Source of the DNA: Rhizobium tibeticum
Lineage (GTDB): Bacteria; Pseudomonadota; Alphaproteobacteria; Rhizobiales; Rhizobiaceae
DNA length: 64,000 bases
Assembly: GCF_900110205.1 (NCBI RefSeq)
Contig: NZ_FOCV01000017.1
Span: 62,001 to 126,000 of the forward strand
Reading direction: 5' to 3'
The notes beneath the pieces were generated by a model. It did no database searches. It was not told the origin of the DNA and worked only from the letters and a program-made list of their open reading frames with translations. The position numbers and the translations under genes were made by a program. How positions within the stretch are numbered: the first letter of the stretch is position 1; every line of letters starts with the position of its first letter. Positions 43,314 to 53,748 of the stretch are shown here, piece after piece.

Positions 43314-45449
43314 ATGAAGCGTACCCCTCCTGCGCCGCTTTCGGTTTGGCGCACTCTCAATCTCGATGACTTTCTCCTGGGCGTTCCACACTATCCGGAG
43401 CACGTTGACGAGAGTTATTGGCTGCGTGATGCCCAGCGAATGGCGGCAGCCGGTTTCAACGTCGTCCGCCTCGGCGAGTTTGCATGGCACCTGATCGAAC
43501 CTCAGGAGGGGCATTTCGACTTTTCGCTGTTTGATCGGGCCATCGATGTCTTGGCCTCCGAAGGTATCAAGACGATCTTCTGCACGCCGACTGCGACGCC
43601 ACCGCGTTGGCTGACATCAACCTATCCTGAGGTGCTGCGCACGGACGAGACCGGCCGCACTGCGTCGCATGGCTCACGCCAACACGCAGACACGAACAGC
43701 CCGGTCTACCGTATTCACAGCCGACGCATCACGGAGGCTTTGGCCCGGCACTACGCAGGCAATTCGAACGTCATCGGCTGGCAAACCGACAATGAATTGA
43801 ACACGACTGTGTCGACGTCATACTCCGAGGCGACCGAACGGGAGTTCCGGCGCTATCTTCGGGATCGCTATGAAACCATTGCGGCGTTGAATTTCGCGTG
43901 GGGCGGGAATTTCTGGGCGCTGGCCTACGACAACTTTGACCAGATCGCGGTGCCTCGAAAGGACAATCCGGGTTTTCCTGCTCCAGGGCACATGCAGGAC
44001 TATCATCGGTTCTTGGCGCATGCGACTGCTGTCTTCCAGCATGACCAGGTGGAAATTCTCCGTCGAGCGAACTCCGACTGGTTCATCTTCCACAATCTCG
44101 GCCGTCTTGAAGACATCGATTTCCGTGGTCAGTTCGGTCAGGACCTCGACTTCCTTGGCTTCGACGTTTACCCGATGCTCTACGACGAGATGAGACGGAG
44201 CGGTGGTCATCCCGCTACTCAAGCCTTGCATCTCGACATCTGCCGCGCCTATTCAGGCAATTTCATCGTGCCCGAACAGGCTTCAGGCTTCGGTAGTCAA
44301 CCTGGTTTCTCGACTATGACTCCTGAGCCGGGTGAGATGCGCCGGATGGCACTCAGTTCTGTCGCCCGCGGGGCCGACGGCCTCCTGTTTTTCCGCTGGC
44401 GTCCAGCACATTTCGGCGCCGAAATTTACTGGATGGGTATCATTGACCACGATGACATGCCCCGTCGCCGCTACCAGGAAGCCGTCCAGTTCGCCGGCGA
44501 TATCAACAAGATAAAGCCGCACCTGCTTGGTACGACTGTGCGTATGGACGTCGCCATCGCCGGCGCGGACTTCGATAATCAGGAGGCCTATAAGACTTAT
44601 CCAATGGGTATGCCAAGCCCCCTGGAAGACGGACGGCTTCTACATCGCTACTGCTATTCCAAGGGTATAGCGTGTGGCTTCATCCATCCGGAAGACGACT
44701 TGTCGCGTATCAAGGTCCTATATGTGCCGCATTGGGTAATGTGGAGACCGGAATGGAACGAGAATGTGGAAGCGTTCATCAAGGATGGCGGGACCTTGAT
44801 TGTCGGTGCGATGACGGGCACCAGAGACGAGAACAACCATATTCCAACCGAACTCGCTCCGGGACCGGGTCTATCCAGACTATGCGGCGTTCGCGTCGAG
44901 GAGTTCGGCCGCGTCGCAGAGCCGGGTGCCGATGGGCTCTTCGGCCTGCACGGAACTGAGTACGGCCTCCACAATCCAGCGAACCGTCTGCCGGCGAGTT
45001 CGGCGACCAGACGTTACAGTTTCAGTCTCGGCAACCAGGAGTACGACGCAGCGCATTTGTACGAGCTTCTTGGGCTCGACGATGATGTGAAGGTAATCGG
45101 GCGATGGACAAACCGATTCGCCAGCGGTCGACCAATGGTCACAGTCCGCAGAGTTGGTAAAGGTCGGGCGGTATATGTCGGAACGTATCTAACGGAGTCG
45201 CTAGTCGAAGCCTTGGCGACCCAATTGTTCGGAGAAAGCCATGTTCAACCTCTTCTCCAGGACTTGCCGCAGAATGTGGAAGTCACAATGCGGGAGGCCG
45301 ATGACCGCAAGTTGCTATTCGTCCTAAATTGCGAGGCCGAAGCAACGGAAATCAAAACTCCTCCGCAAGGTATCGATCTAATCACCGGTCAGCTTGTCGA
45401 AGGAAATTTGACGCTAGGCCCGCATGAATGCGCTGTGATTCAATTATGA
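43314..45449 (+). CDS. Beta-galactosidase, glycoside hydrolase family 42
   Basis: A 711-residue cytoplasmic enzyme. TIM-barrel domain with acid/base glutamate in TDNELNT (E161) and nucleophile glutamate in VPEQASGFG (E321). The opening LGVPHYPEHVDESYWLRDAQRMAAAGFNVVRLGEFAWHLIEP is classic GH42. A trimerisation and C-terminal beta domain follow from about 390. No signal peptide. It ends the ABC operon and would release galactose (or, in some members, arabinose) from imported beta-galactosides. The zinc-type ROK repressor probably controls it. Confidence 0.93.
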   Translation: MKRTPPAPLSVWRTLNLDDFLLGVPHYPEHVDESYWLRDAQRMAAAGFNVVRLGEFAWHLIEPQEGHFDFSLFDRAIDVLASEGIKTIFCTPTATPPRWLTSTYPEVLRTDETGRTASHGSRQHADTNSPVYRIHSRRITEALARHYAGNSNVIGWQTDNELNTTVSTSYSEATEREFRRYLRDRYETIAALNFAWGGNFWALAYDNFDQIAVPRKDNPGFPAPGHMQDYHRFLAHATAVFQHDQVEILRRANSDWFIFHNLGRLEDIDFRGQFGQDLDFLGFDVYPMLYDEMRRSGGHPATQALHLDICRAYSGNFIVPEQASGFGSQPGFSTMTPEPGEMRRMALSSVARGADGLLFFRWRPAHFGAEIYWMGIIDHDDMPRRRYQEAVQFAGDINKIKPHLLGTTVRMDVAIAGADFDNQEAYKTYPMGMPSPLEDGRLLHRYCYSKGIACGFIHPEDDLSRIKVLYVPHWVMWRPEWNENVEAFIKDGGTLIVGAMTGTRDENNHIPTELAPGPGLSRLCGVRVEEFGRVAEPGADGLFGLHGTEYGLHNPANRLPASSATRRYSFSLGNQEYDAAHLYELLGLDDDVKVIGRWTNRFASGRPMVTVRRVGKGRAVYVGTYLTESLVEALATQLFGESHVQPLLQDLPQNVEVTMREADDRKLLFVLNCEAEATEIKTPPQGIDLITGQLVEGNLTLGPHECAVIQL

Positions 45450-45816
45450 AGAAGAGCAACATCCTGCCAAGATGCTTCGAAACTTGAATTTGCAAGCTTG
45501 GCTCAGCAACCAGCGCGAGCTCGCAAGTTCGATTTCTCAAAAGGCGACTACCTGGCGAGGCCATTACGCATATCGCAGTTGATTGAACCGACGCCAGCAA
45601 AGGTGCTGACTTCATTTTCCGGAAGTTGGGCCGCACCGTGACCTACCATTTGAGGAGGACCCTCGACCAGGAAGCGGGGCGGCCCAGCACGGAGCGATGA
45701 CTTGGCAGATGGGTGCCCGGGATCGCGGCGACGAACCTTTGCAGCCACGCCATGAAAATGGGACGAGGACTTGTCGATCGAGGATGCCTGCCAACGGCCA
45801 GAGGCACGCATTTAGG
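45450..45816. other. 367-bp convergent gap without a gene
   Basis: Lies between the beta-galactosidase stop and the end of the leftward AraC gene. No frame, hairpin with T-run or repeat stands out. Confidence 0.4.
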
Positions 45817-46956
45817 CTACCCTTGCAACCGTCGAAGAAGCACGCCCAATCGCTTCTCGGATGGGCAATCCTCAAGATCTGGGCGAACCGGTATGCCACC
45901 CCCTCCACGGTTCCTCACTTCGCTCGGGCTGTAACCGAACGCTCGCTTGAACGCGCGGCCAAACTCGGCGCCGTCGCTGAAACCGCGCTCTTCGGCAATC
46001 TGGAATATCAGACGCCGATCGTTGGGGTCGGTCAACGCGGCATAAGCACTCAGCAACCGACGATGCTGAATGTAATGCATCACCCCGCCGAAGGGCTCGA
46101 ATAAGTTGTAGAGGCGCGTGCGCGAGATCCCGAGCTCCCGTCGCACTAACTCACTTCCGAGTTTCGGGTCGAGCAACCGATTGTGCACAAATTGTCGCGC
46201 CCTTTCGAGAAGCACATTGGCAATAGGTCCTTCGGCCGCCTCGATATGGTCTGCAGACGGCGACACACAGGCAAGGATCATTGCACGTGTGGCTGCTGCG
46301 AGCCCTGGCAGATCGGCCTGGGCGAGCATCGGCAGACGATTGGCGACGTCAATCAGGTAGTCCGAGAACAATCGTCCCATACCTGTCCCAAGTGTCGAAA
46401 ATTCCGCCGAGCCAAGCGTGGCCGCCGTCTCAAGCGAAAGATCACGCGGCACGAACAGTACGAGCATTTCGCTTTTGTCGACGACGCCGGTGAAAGAGCG
46501 ACCAAGCGAATGAATCTGGACCTCACCGGGACCCGCGGTAAACGCATTTCTCGCTGCATCGGTCCGGATCTTTCCCGACAGCAGGATTGTCATTGTCCAG
46601 TGATCAACCGGATCCCGCCTGAGATGTCCCGGTAGGCTGGAAAATGCGAGGCTGTCAGTGCTGATTTGGGCAAGTACAAGACTGCCAAGATCCCAAAGCT
46701 TCTGCCGGCCGTTAAAGGCGGCGGTCGTTGGGTCGATGTCAGCCAGTTCGAGCATAGGCTCGAAACTATTGTGCCATGCCGCAAACTGATCCGGTCGCGG
46801 CAACCCTGAGGTCGAAAATTCAAAGGAGGGCAGGAACGATGCCCTCGCGTCCACCGACACCGCATCATCTGCCTCGAGATTCGGGCTTGCAAGGTTTTCG
46901 TCTTCCAACTTCCGCGCCAGCAACCTGACGGGCGCTATGCCGCCTTCGGTCCTCAT
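45817..46956 (-). CDS. AraC family transcriptional regulator
   Basis: A 379-residue protein if started at ATG 46956 (MRTEGGIAPVRLLARKLEDEN); the frame is open to 47268, but the extra 104 residues are basic and do not look like protein. Residues 60-240 are the AraC_binding_2-like cupin region (DHWTMTILLSGKIR, GPGEVQIHSLGRSF), and 260-365 hold the double-HTH domain with ELGISRTRLYNLFEPFGGVMHYIQHRRL and GFSDGAEFGRAFKRAFGYSPSEVR. No target gene stands next to it; the DNA upstream is decayed. Confidence 0.88.
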   Translation of the reverse strand: MRTEGGIAPVRLLARKLEDENLASPNLEADDAVSVDARASFLPSFEFSTSGLPRPDQFAAWHNSFEPMLELADIDPTTAAFNGRQKLWDLGSLVLAQISTDSLAFSSLPGHLRRDPVDHWTMTILLSGKIRTDAARNAFTAGPGEVQIHSLGRSFTGVVDKSEMLVLFVPRDLSLETAATLGSAEFSTLGTGMGRLFSDYLIDVANRLPMLAQADLPGLAAATRAMILACVSPSADHIEAAEGPIANVLLERARQFVHNRLLDPKLGSELVRRELGISRTRLYNLFEPFGGVMHYIQHRRLLSAYAALTDPNDRRLIFQIAEERGFSDGAEFGRAFKRAFGYSPSEVRNRGGGGIPVRPDLEDCPSEKRLGVLLRRLQG

Positions 46957-47994
46957 CGCATCGACCTCCAGTGGGCCGATGTCATGGCGCGACCAGCTGC
47001 TGGTATCGGAAAATTCGCCCCTAAAGACGTGGACTTTGAGCGCAAAGTCCGACGCGCGCAGTCGTGCTGCCGCGTGATTTTCGCCCGTACCACAAGCGCG
47101 GCCGCACTGTCGGTTTGGCCGCCAAGCATATTGCGGCCGTCGTTGCAGGGTATCGTTTTGTGATCGGTGTCGAAGCTGTTCCAGCGATGAGAATAAGCGC
47201 TGGCTGAAGTGCCGGGTTTGCGCGGAAAGCGACCACTCGAAATGGTGACGATCCTCTCGAGGGTGCATATCTGTGCGAGGCCTGACGCGATGGAAAGGCT
47301 GGTTGAGACAACAGAAAAAAATGTGCAGTTCATTCGTACTCTCCTCTTGGGCCTATAAGCGAGGGCCAGGTGACGTTTGAATGATGCAAGCGAACTGTTT
47401 TCTGCAGGCTTCCAGGACAGCCCGTCATTCGCACGCCGCGAATGCCGAATATTCGGCATTCGTCACGGCAAATGGCGGCAAGCCCCTGTGGTGGCATTCC
47501 CTCCCAGCTGCAATCTAGCCTTTCCGATGCGGCTTCTCAACCCTCAGATGCATGACGAGCCAGCGACTTCGCTGTACGAAGGCCTTAAGTTGTCTTCGCA
47601 CTGCTGCTCCTGGTTCACGATCGACCTCGGCCTTTGAACGGCGCGACAGAAACGTGGCAACTCACGTTCCCGGGGATGTGCCCGCGCAATCAACGATGTA
47701 CACAATAAGGATAGGCACGCCGCTGGACGGCGAGGCCGTGCCCTTCAGGCATTTTGTCCAGTCTACATAGATCGTCTGAAAACGGTCAGCGTTGACGAAG
47801 AGCCATTGCGCAAGCTTGCCGAACCCTCATGCCTCCGAGGCGCCGATGGCGGCAATGACGACCACGGTGACGCTCACTGTGAAGCCCCAGGAGCTTCGGG
47901 AGCCAGCGCAGCAGTGTGGCCTGACACGACCGCGCGCAGTGCTATTACATTGACATTGGCCATATGCTTTTGGGCGACGTCGGCCGGAAAGCTG
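46957..47994. other. About 1-kb gene-poor, decayed stretch
   Basis: Between the AraC start and the RND remnant no intact gene is supported. Around 46960-47340 all three minus-strand frames have short protein-like runs, as expected from a frameshifted gene, but I cannot name a family. Around 47640-47770 a minus-strand run is also suggestive but too short. Confidence 0.4.
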
Positions 47995-48774
47995 TCATCC
48001 CCCAGCTGCAGCCGGCTCCGGCGCTGAGACTTCCACATTGTCGGGTGCAGTCTCGGCCGGAATGCGGAACCACAGCACATAGAGCACCGGCAAGAAGATC
48101 AGTGTCAACCCCGCAGCCACCACCAGACCGCCGATGACGGTAAAAGCGAGCGGTGACCAGAAGGGATCGCGGATGATCGGCAGCATTCCAAGGACCGTCG
48201 AGCCCGCCGTCAGAAAACGACGCCGGCAGCGTTTGCCTTCAGTACGCGGTTGTCGAGATTGGTCTGGGCGATCCGCAGACCGGCTTGGGCAGCATCGACA
48301 CCAGCTTGCGCCATACTCGCCTGAGCGATGGCGGCCTCGAAGGCCTGTCGGGTGGAAGTGCGCGGGTAAAGCTGCTGCTGCCGTGCCCGCTCGGTCTCTG
48401 CGTTCTGGAACTGGGCCTGGGCCGAAAACAGGTTTGCTTCGGCCTTACGCATGGCGTCCTGTGCATCTTCGGCATCAAGACGAGCGAGAACGGCTCCCAC
48501 CTCCACAAGATCGCCGACGTCGACATCGCGCTCTCGGATCTCACCGCCCTGTCGGAAGCTGAAGCTGGTCTCGATGCGCGGCCGAATCTCTCCGACAAGC
48601 GACCCGTACGTATCCTCGGGATTGAATGAAACGGCAATCGTTCTGACTGGCCTCGGCGGCCGCTCCGCAGTGTCATCCTCGCGCTGGCAGCCCGATCAGG
48701 AAAAAGGCAGCCAGCACTGCGGCGGACAAGTGGAACGTTGCGGGGGATCTCGATGCAGCAAGGCGTATTCTCAT
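47995..48774 (-). pseudogene. RND efflux remnant: membrane-fusion protein 5' half joined to RND pump 3' end
   Basis: Reading leftward, ATG 48774 opens a membrane-fusion lipoprotein (MRIRLAASRSPATFHLS...FFLIG), but a one-base shift near 48697 breaks it at the lipobox; the right frame resumes at CQREDDTAERPPRPVRTIAV and continues through VGDLVEVGAVLARLDAEDAQ and a long coiled-coil hairpin to VLKANAAGVVF, then stops at 48210. Directly after, out of frame, begins GMLPIIRDPFWSPLAFTVIGGLVVAAGLTLIFLPVLYVLWF, the last segment of an AcrB-type pump, ending at 47995. So the fusion protein's second half and nearly all of the pump (about 3 kb) are deleted. Not functional. Confidence 0.8.
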
Positions 48775-49401
48775 CGGCGCCCGAATGCTCACCGTCGCGA
48801 CAGCTCGCCGGCACGCGTGGATGATGGCGGAAATGAAAGGCAATCAATAGGATACATCCACCTCATAAGATTGGACGCGTCGTCATGTCCCACCGCGCGC
48901 GCTGCAAAGCTCATCAGAGACACAAAAATCGACCTGACCGACACGACGGCTTTGGCGAAACAACGGGGCGATGAAGAAATGCGCCCGTCATTCATCAATC
49001 CATCTGCCGGAGTGATCAGCGCCACTGGTAGAAATCCTGAGTAGGAACTCAAGTGACGGTGCTCCCTTAAACGCCCTATCGGCTTGCGCTTGCCACCGAA
49101 CCCGGAGGCGCACTTCTCCATTGGGAACTATAGAGCGGTTTAAGAAGCGAAGTGATCAGCACTGAATCCCGCAAACAGGCCTGCCGTCCATAGGGGAACG
49201 GGTCTCTGTTCGTCGGACGATTGAAACACCGTCCATTCGCCGAGACTGCGAGCGCGCTCAGAATTCCTCTACCGAACCTGGCGCGGATAGCCTAGAACTA
49301 CGAAATGCTTCGCCTCATGCGTGTAGGTCGCGTGAGAGATTGTCCACGAGACACTTTGCTGTTGACGATTTGAACAGCTCGCCAGGGATTAAGACCGAGC
49401 C
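48775..49401. other. 627-bp region without a supported gene
   Basis: Probably decayed DNA upstream of the lost efflux operon. A 110-codon leftward frame (49121-48789) is open but has no family features. GTGATCAGCACTGAATCC at 49152-49169 closely resembles GTGATCGGCACTGAATCC at 56361-56378. Confidence 0.4.
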
Positions 49402-50553
49402 ATGTCCTCAATGCGATTGTCGGTCATTGTGATCATGCTATTGGCTCTTCTCGGCTGTGGCGGACCACGCGCGGTGCTCGGCCTTCCCGTGGCATCGTCA
49501 TCGGGAGCAGAACCACGGTCAATCGTTCCGATCTACGTCGCTACCACGCGCGCGCGGTCCGACAACCTTTCCCTGCCTTATTCGGCTGAACGGTCGAAGA
49601 CGCTGAATTTTGCGAAACTCGAGATTGGAATTCCAAGAAACCACGTTCCTGGCCGCGTCGAGACAAGCGGGCGCCTGCCCGATCCCAGCCGGCACTTTTC
49701 GGCGCGAACCTACCAGCCGATTGCCGAGCGACAAGAATTCATCAGGCGGCTGAATACCGCCCTGGCGCAGCGTGCGCCCGAAAATCGCGAGATCTTGATC
49801 TTCGTCCACGGATACAACAACAACTTCGCCGACAGCGTCTTCCGTAATGCTCAGATCACCTACGACTACGATATCAAGTCGGTCTCGTTGCACTATGCCT
49901 GGCCGTCAGGAGCGTCCGTCCCTCTCTACGTCTTCGACCGCGATAGCGCCCTTGTCGGCCGGCGGGGACTTGCCGAGACGATCGAAATCGCTGCACAGAC
50001 GAATGCGACGAGAGTGATCCTGGTCGGTCATTCAATGGGCGCCTATGTCGTCACCGAAGCCTTACGCGATTTGGCCCTTAGAGGCCGCACCAGCACTCTG
50101 AAGCGTCTGGGTGGAGTGGTGCTCGCGGCCCCGGACATCGACGTGGACGTCTTCCTGAGCCAGCTTGACGATATCGGGGAAATCCCGCGACCGTTTACAA
50201 TCATCGTTTCACAGCGCGATCGAGCGCTCGGGATTTCCCGGCGATTGGCGGGCGGCCGCCCGCGCGTCGGCAGCGGCTCGGATGTCGCGATTCTTCAAAA
50301 AAGGGACATCGCCGTTATCGATGTCTCTGACATCGATGGCGGTAGACACAACGTCTTTGCCAGTTCACCGACGCTCATGGACATTGTCAGCAACAATGCC
50401 CTGATGCGCAGCGTGCTCCGAGAGGACCAAGGTCCCGTTGGCCAGACCATGCTGGCAGACGGAGCATCGGTGATCGAGGGTGCTGCAACCCTGGTGATCT
50501 TTCTTCCAAGCCGCATTCTGGGTGGGCTTGCGCAAGCAGCCGCTGGGCAATAG
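49402..50553 (+). CDS. Alpha/beta hydrolase of the DUF900 type, predicted lipoprotein
   Basis: A 383-residue protein. The lipoprotein signal MSSMRLSVIVIMLLALLGC ends with lipobox LLGC (C19), so it should be anchored in the membrane facing the periplasm. IPIYVATTRARSDN-like opening, LIFVHGYNNNF (oxyanion region), nucleophile GHSMG (S211) and a C-terminal His in GGRHNVF (H316) fit the DUF900 esterase/lipase-like family. ATG 49411 is an alternative start. It stands alone between decayed DNA and the convergent antiporter cluster. The substrate is unknown. Confidence 0.85.
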   Translation: MSSMRLSVIVIMLLALLGCGGPRAVLGLPVASSSGAEPRSIVPIYVATTRARSDNLSLPYSAERSKTLNFAKLEIGIPRNHVPGRVETSGRLPDPSRHFSARTYQPIAERQEFIRRLNTALAQRAPENREILIFVHGYNNNFADSVFRNAQITYDYDIKSVSLHYAWPSGASVPLYVFDRDSALVGRRGLAETIEIAAQTNATRVILVGHSMGAYVVTEALRDLALRGRTSTLKRLGGVVLAAPDIDVDVFLSQLDDIGEIPRPFTIIVSQRDRALGISRRLAGGRPRVGSGSDVAILQKRDIAVIDVSDIDGGRHNVFASSPTLMDIVSNNALMRSVLREDQGPVGQTMLADGASVIEGAATLVIFLPSRILGGLAQAAAGQ

Positions 50554-50622
50554 CGGAGTTTGTGCAGGTCGAACCCAGATCGCCGAGACGTCACCCGTTC
50601 AGCGGCACGCATTGACCGCATA

Positions 50623-53600
50623 TCAAGCTGCGAGAAGGCCTAGGGTGCCCAACAGATATAAGGCGATAACATAGTAGAGCACGTGCAGCGCGTATGTTTG
50701 GCCATTGCCGGTGTAGACTCTACGCACCACTCCCGCCGCACCGACAGTCAGATCGCAGAGGCCGTCCCAGACGAAGTTTGCAAGTGGCGTAACGAGCGGG
50801 GCAAACATTGATCGATAGAAGGCGTAGAAATGCGCGGTAGTGACAGGAATGGAGCGGCCCCGCCAGATTATATAGATCAACAGGAACAGCCCAAGCAGAA
50901 CCGTTGCGATCGCCACGCTGACGGCCATGACAGGGAAGGGGTTCCAGTAGCCATAGATGGTCTCCAGCGACATGCCTTGCCAGACCAGCGTCGATGCGAA
51001 GTATGGATCGATCGCGGCGGACACGGGATCCATCACCAGCTTCGGGAAGAATGACAGCAGGAGAATTGCCAGAACCAGAACGAATTGCGGCACCAGCAGC
51101 GCCAAAGGCGCTTCCGTGATTTCGTCGTGCGCTGGCTTTCGCTGCCCCAGGAAGATCGCATAGGCAAAGCGAAACATGTAGAGGAAACCAATGAAGGTCG
51201 CGAGCACAGCAACGATCGCAAGGCCGTACCAACGTCTGTCCACCATCGCACTCAAAAGCAGCCATTTTCCGCCGAAGCCAGCGAGCGGCGGCAGACCGGA
51301 CATCGAGACAAGAGCAATGACCACCGAAGCAAAGGTGAGCGGCATCTTTCGGGCGAGGCCCCCGATCTCGTCGAACAAGCGCGTGCCGGTGCGCAGGATC
51401 ACGGCGGCTGCGGCAAGAAAAAGGATGCCCTTCACCATCAGATGGTTGGCAACCAGGTAGAACGCCGTGACCCAGCAGAGATGGCTCATCAATGCGATCG
51501 CCGTGATGATGTAACCGATCTGGCTCATGCTGGAATAGCCGAGCATGCGCTTCAGGTCGCTTTGCTGAAACGCCATCACTGCACCAGCGATGGTCGTCAC
51601 AAGTCCGATCCAACCCATCACATGCGCCATCTCGAGCCCAACCTTTGAGCGAATGGCGAGATAAGTCACCATAAACAAGCCGAAGACCGCCACCTTGCTG
51701 ATGACGGCGGAGAGCATCGCCGAGAGGTCATCATCGGCCTCGGCATAGGCGCCGGGCAGCCAGACATGGACGCCAACCGCCCCGGCCTTGATTAGAAAGC
51801 CGATCGCGAGGAACATGAAGGCCGGCGCCGCATCCGAGCCAGCCGTGGCAAACGCTGCAAGCGCCGTGCTGCCGTTGGCGCTGGTGGCAACGCCGAAGCC
51901 CGCGAGCAGGCAAAACGCCGACACCAGAGAAAACAGCAGGAACTGCAGCACATAGGGGTGGGCGCCGGGCCGCTGCGCGATCAGGAAATAGGAAGAAAGG
52001 GTGATGATCTCCCAATGGAAAAAGAACTCGAGGCTGGTGGCGGCGCGCAGCAGACTGGCGATCGACAGCAGCAGGATCGCCATCATCGGATAGAAGCCTC
52101 GCCGACAATCGGAGCGATAGAGGCTGGCGAAAGCAATGACCATACCGCCTGCGAGGAGAAGTACGGCGAATAGTCGGCGCAAACCTTCGATATCATCGGT
52201 GATCCACAGACCGACAACCAGCACCGCCGCTAGCATTAGCACGCACTTGATCCGCCCGGGAAGCCTGTCGAGAAGGCACAGAACGCCACCGACGCAAAGC
52301 GGTCCGACAAGCCACAGCGACGCCGCGCCGGAAAAGGTCGCCGCCACATGGCCACTCACAAACAGTAGAACGGCGCTGGTCATCACTGGAACCAACCTGG
52401 TTAGCGGCAGCCTGATGGGCGTCAGGTTGCCAGCCGACAAACCACTGTCTAACTGGCTCGGCATTGGCCGCGTCGCCTGCTTGAACCAGCGGAACATATA
52501 GGCTGCCTCAAGCAGCGACCCGACCAGAATGACGGCAATCCAGATATATCGCTCGCCCGCCGCCGCCTGCATCACGAGCTCCCATTTCGCCCAGAAGCCC
52601 GGAAATGGCGGCAAGCCGGCGATCGCGACCAGAAACACAGCAAGGATGGAGAGCACAAGACGATTGCCTGCGACATCCGCCCAACCGCCGATCTCACGAC
52701 GCTCGACAAGGCCGGCAAGCCAGAACAGACCGGCCTTCGCGAGTAGATGGTTGATGAAGAGGCCCCCGACCACCAGCGGCAGCGACTGCTCGGCCCCAAG
52801 CTGATGCAGCAGCGCCAGCGCAAGCATCAGAAGCCCCATCTGCGCGACGGAGGAATAACCGAGCATCCGCTGCACGCTCGTCTGGTTCAGCCCGACGAGA
52901 TTGGAGAACAGGAAGGTGATCCCACCCGATACGGCGAGGATACCCAGGTGATCGCCAAAAAGCGGCAGCAGCTTGAAAAGCGTAAAAAACACACCCGCCG
53001 ACACCCCGACTGAGACAAGCGCCGCGACGCCGCTGGCCGCCGTCTCGTAGACGTCGAGCCCCCACCCATTGGCCGGGAACGGCTTCAGTTCCAGCACGAG
53101 GCAGGCAAGCACGAACAGCAGCGCGGTCACGCCGATCGGGCCGGTGATTGCCGCCCGGTTGGTGATCATGTCGTCGATGTTGAGCGTACCGGTCACATGG
53201 TAGAGAAGTCCGGCTCCCAAAAGGAAGAAGGACGAGGCAAGCACCGTCGCCATGATGTATTTGAAGCTGGCCGCAAGCGCTGCGAGCGTCCGTTCAAGTC
53301 CGAGAAGCCCATAGGTCCCGATCGACATGATCTCCAGGAAAACGAACTGGTTGAACAGATCGCGAGTCATGACCATGCCGTTGATGCCCATGATCAGGAT
53401 CAGGTAGAGCAAGAGCGCCGGATAGCTTGAGCGCAAGCGCCCCCAAAGGTGCCAGGCGCCGAGCAGCGCGACGACATTGACGCAAAACGAGAAAAACCCC
53501 TCCCACGGACCAAAGCGCAGATTGATCGAGAATGGCGGCACGCTGCCCGCAGTTAAGATCTCGAAGGTCGGCCCGCCATTGTGGATAGCCCAGAGGCAGA

Positions 53601-53748
53601 CGCATGAAATACTGGTCATGCCCAGAAGTGCTACGACAAAGCCCACCGCCGCAAACGGCTTGGCGATGCGGTAGAGCAGGGGAATGAGGAATCCACCGCC
53701 AAGGCCAAGCAGGAAGATGTTCAGTGGCTGGAGGAGGCTGTCTACCAT
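50623..53748 (-). CDS. Fused double antiporter subunit of an Mrp/Mbh-like complex
   Basis: A 1041-residue polytopic protein holding two proton-pumping modules in tandem. Module 1 (about 1-430) has LEIMSIGTYGLLGL, RMLGYSSVAQMG (about 294) and GLPPFPGFWAKW. Module 2 (about 500-960) repeats the series: HWEIITLSSYFL, RMLGYSSMSQIG (about 732) and GLPPLAGFGGKW. These are the NuoL/M/N-type signatures shared by MrpA and MrpD. In ordinary Mrp systems the two modules are separate proteins. It is the last gene of the cluster, overlapping the MrpC-like gene by 7 bp. It should conduct protons in exchange for Na+ or K+ together with the small subunits. Confidence 0.85.
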   Translation of the reverse strand: MVDSLLQPLNIFLLGLGGGFLIPLLYRIAKPFAAVGFVVALLGMTSISCVCLWAIHNGGPTFEILTAGSVPPFSINLRFGPWEGFFSFCVNVVALLGAWHLWGRLRSSYPALLLYLILIMGINGMVMTRDLFNQFVFLEIMSIGTYGLLGLERTLAALAASFKYIMATVLASSFFLLGAGLLYHVTGTLNIDDMITNRAAITGPIGVTALLFVLACLVLELKPFPANGWGLDVYETAASGVAALVSVGVSAGVFFTLFKLLPLFGDHLGILAVSGGITFLFSNLVGLNQTSVQRMLGYSSVAQMGLLMLALALLHQLGAEQSLPLVVGGLFINHLLAKAGLFWLAGLVERREIGGWADVAGNRLVLSILAVFLVAIAGLPPFPGFWAKWELVMQAAAGERYIWIAVILVGSLLEAAYMFRWFKQATRPMPSQLDSGLSAGNLTPIRLPLTRLVPVMTSAVLLFVSGHVAATFSGAASLWLVGPLCVGGVLCLLDRLPGRIKCVLMLAAVLVVGLWITDDIEGLRRLFAVLLLAGGMVIAFASLYRSDCRRGFYPMMAILLLSIASLLRAATSLEFFFHWEIITLSSYFLIAQRPGAHPYVLQFLLFSLVSAFCLLAGFGVATSANGSTALAAFATAGSDAAPAFMFLAIGFLIKAGAVGVHVWLPGAYAEADDDLSAMLSAVISKVAVFGLFMVTYLAIRSKVGLEMAHVMGWIGLVTTIAGAVMAFQQSDLKRMLGYSSMSQIGYIITAIALMSHLCWVTAFYLVANHLMVKGILFLAAAAVILRTGTRLFDEIGGLARKMPLTFASVVIALVSMSGLPPLAGFGGKWLLLSAMVDRRWYGLAIVAVLATFIGFLYMFRFAYAIFLGQRKPAHDEITEAPLALLVPQFVLVLAILLLSFFPKLVMDPVSAAIDPYFASTLVWQGMSLETIYGYWNPFPVMAVSVAIATVLLGLFLLIYIIWRGRSIPVTTAHFYAFYRSMFAPLVTPLANFVWDGLCDLTVGAAGVVRRVYTGNGQTYALHVLYYVIALYLLGTLGLLAA

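Noticed and set aside
46957-47268. N-terminal extension of the AraC regulator by 104 residues
   Set aside because: Basic, repetitive residues with no similarity to AraC N-terminal domains; adjacent DNA shows signs of decay.
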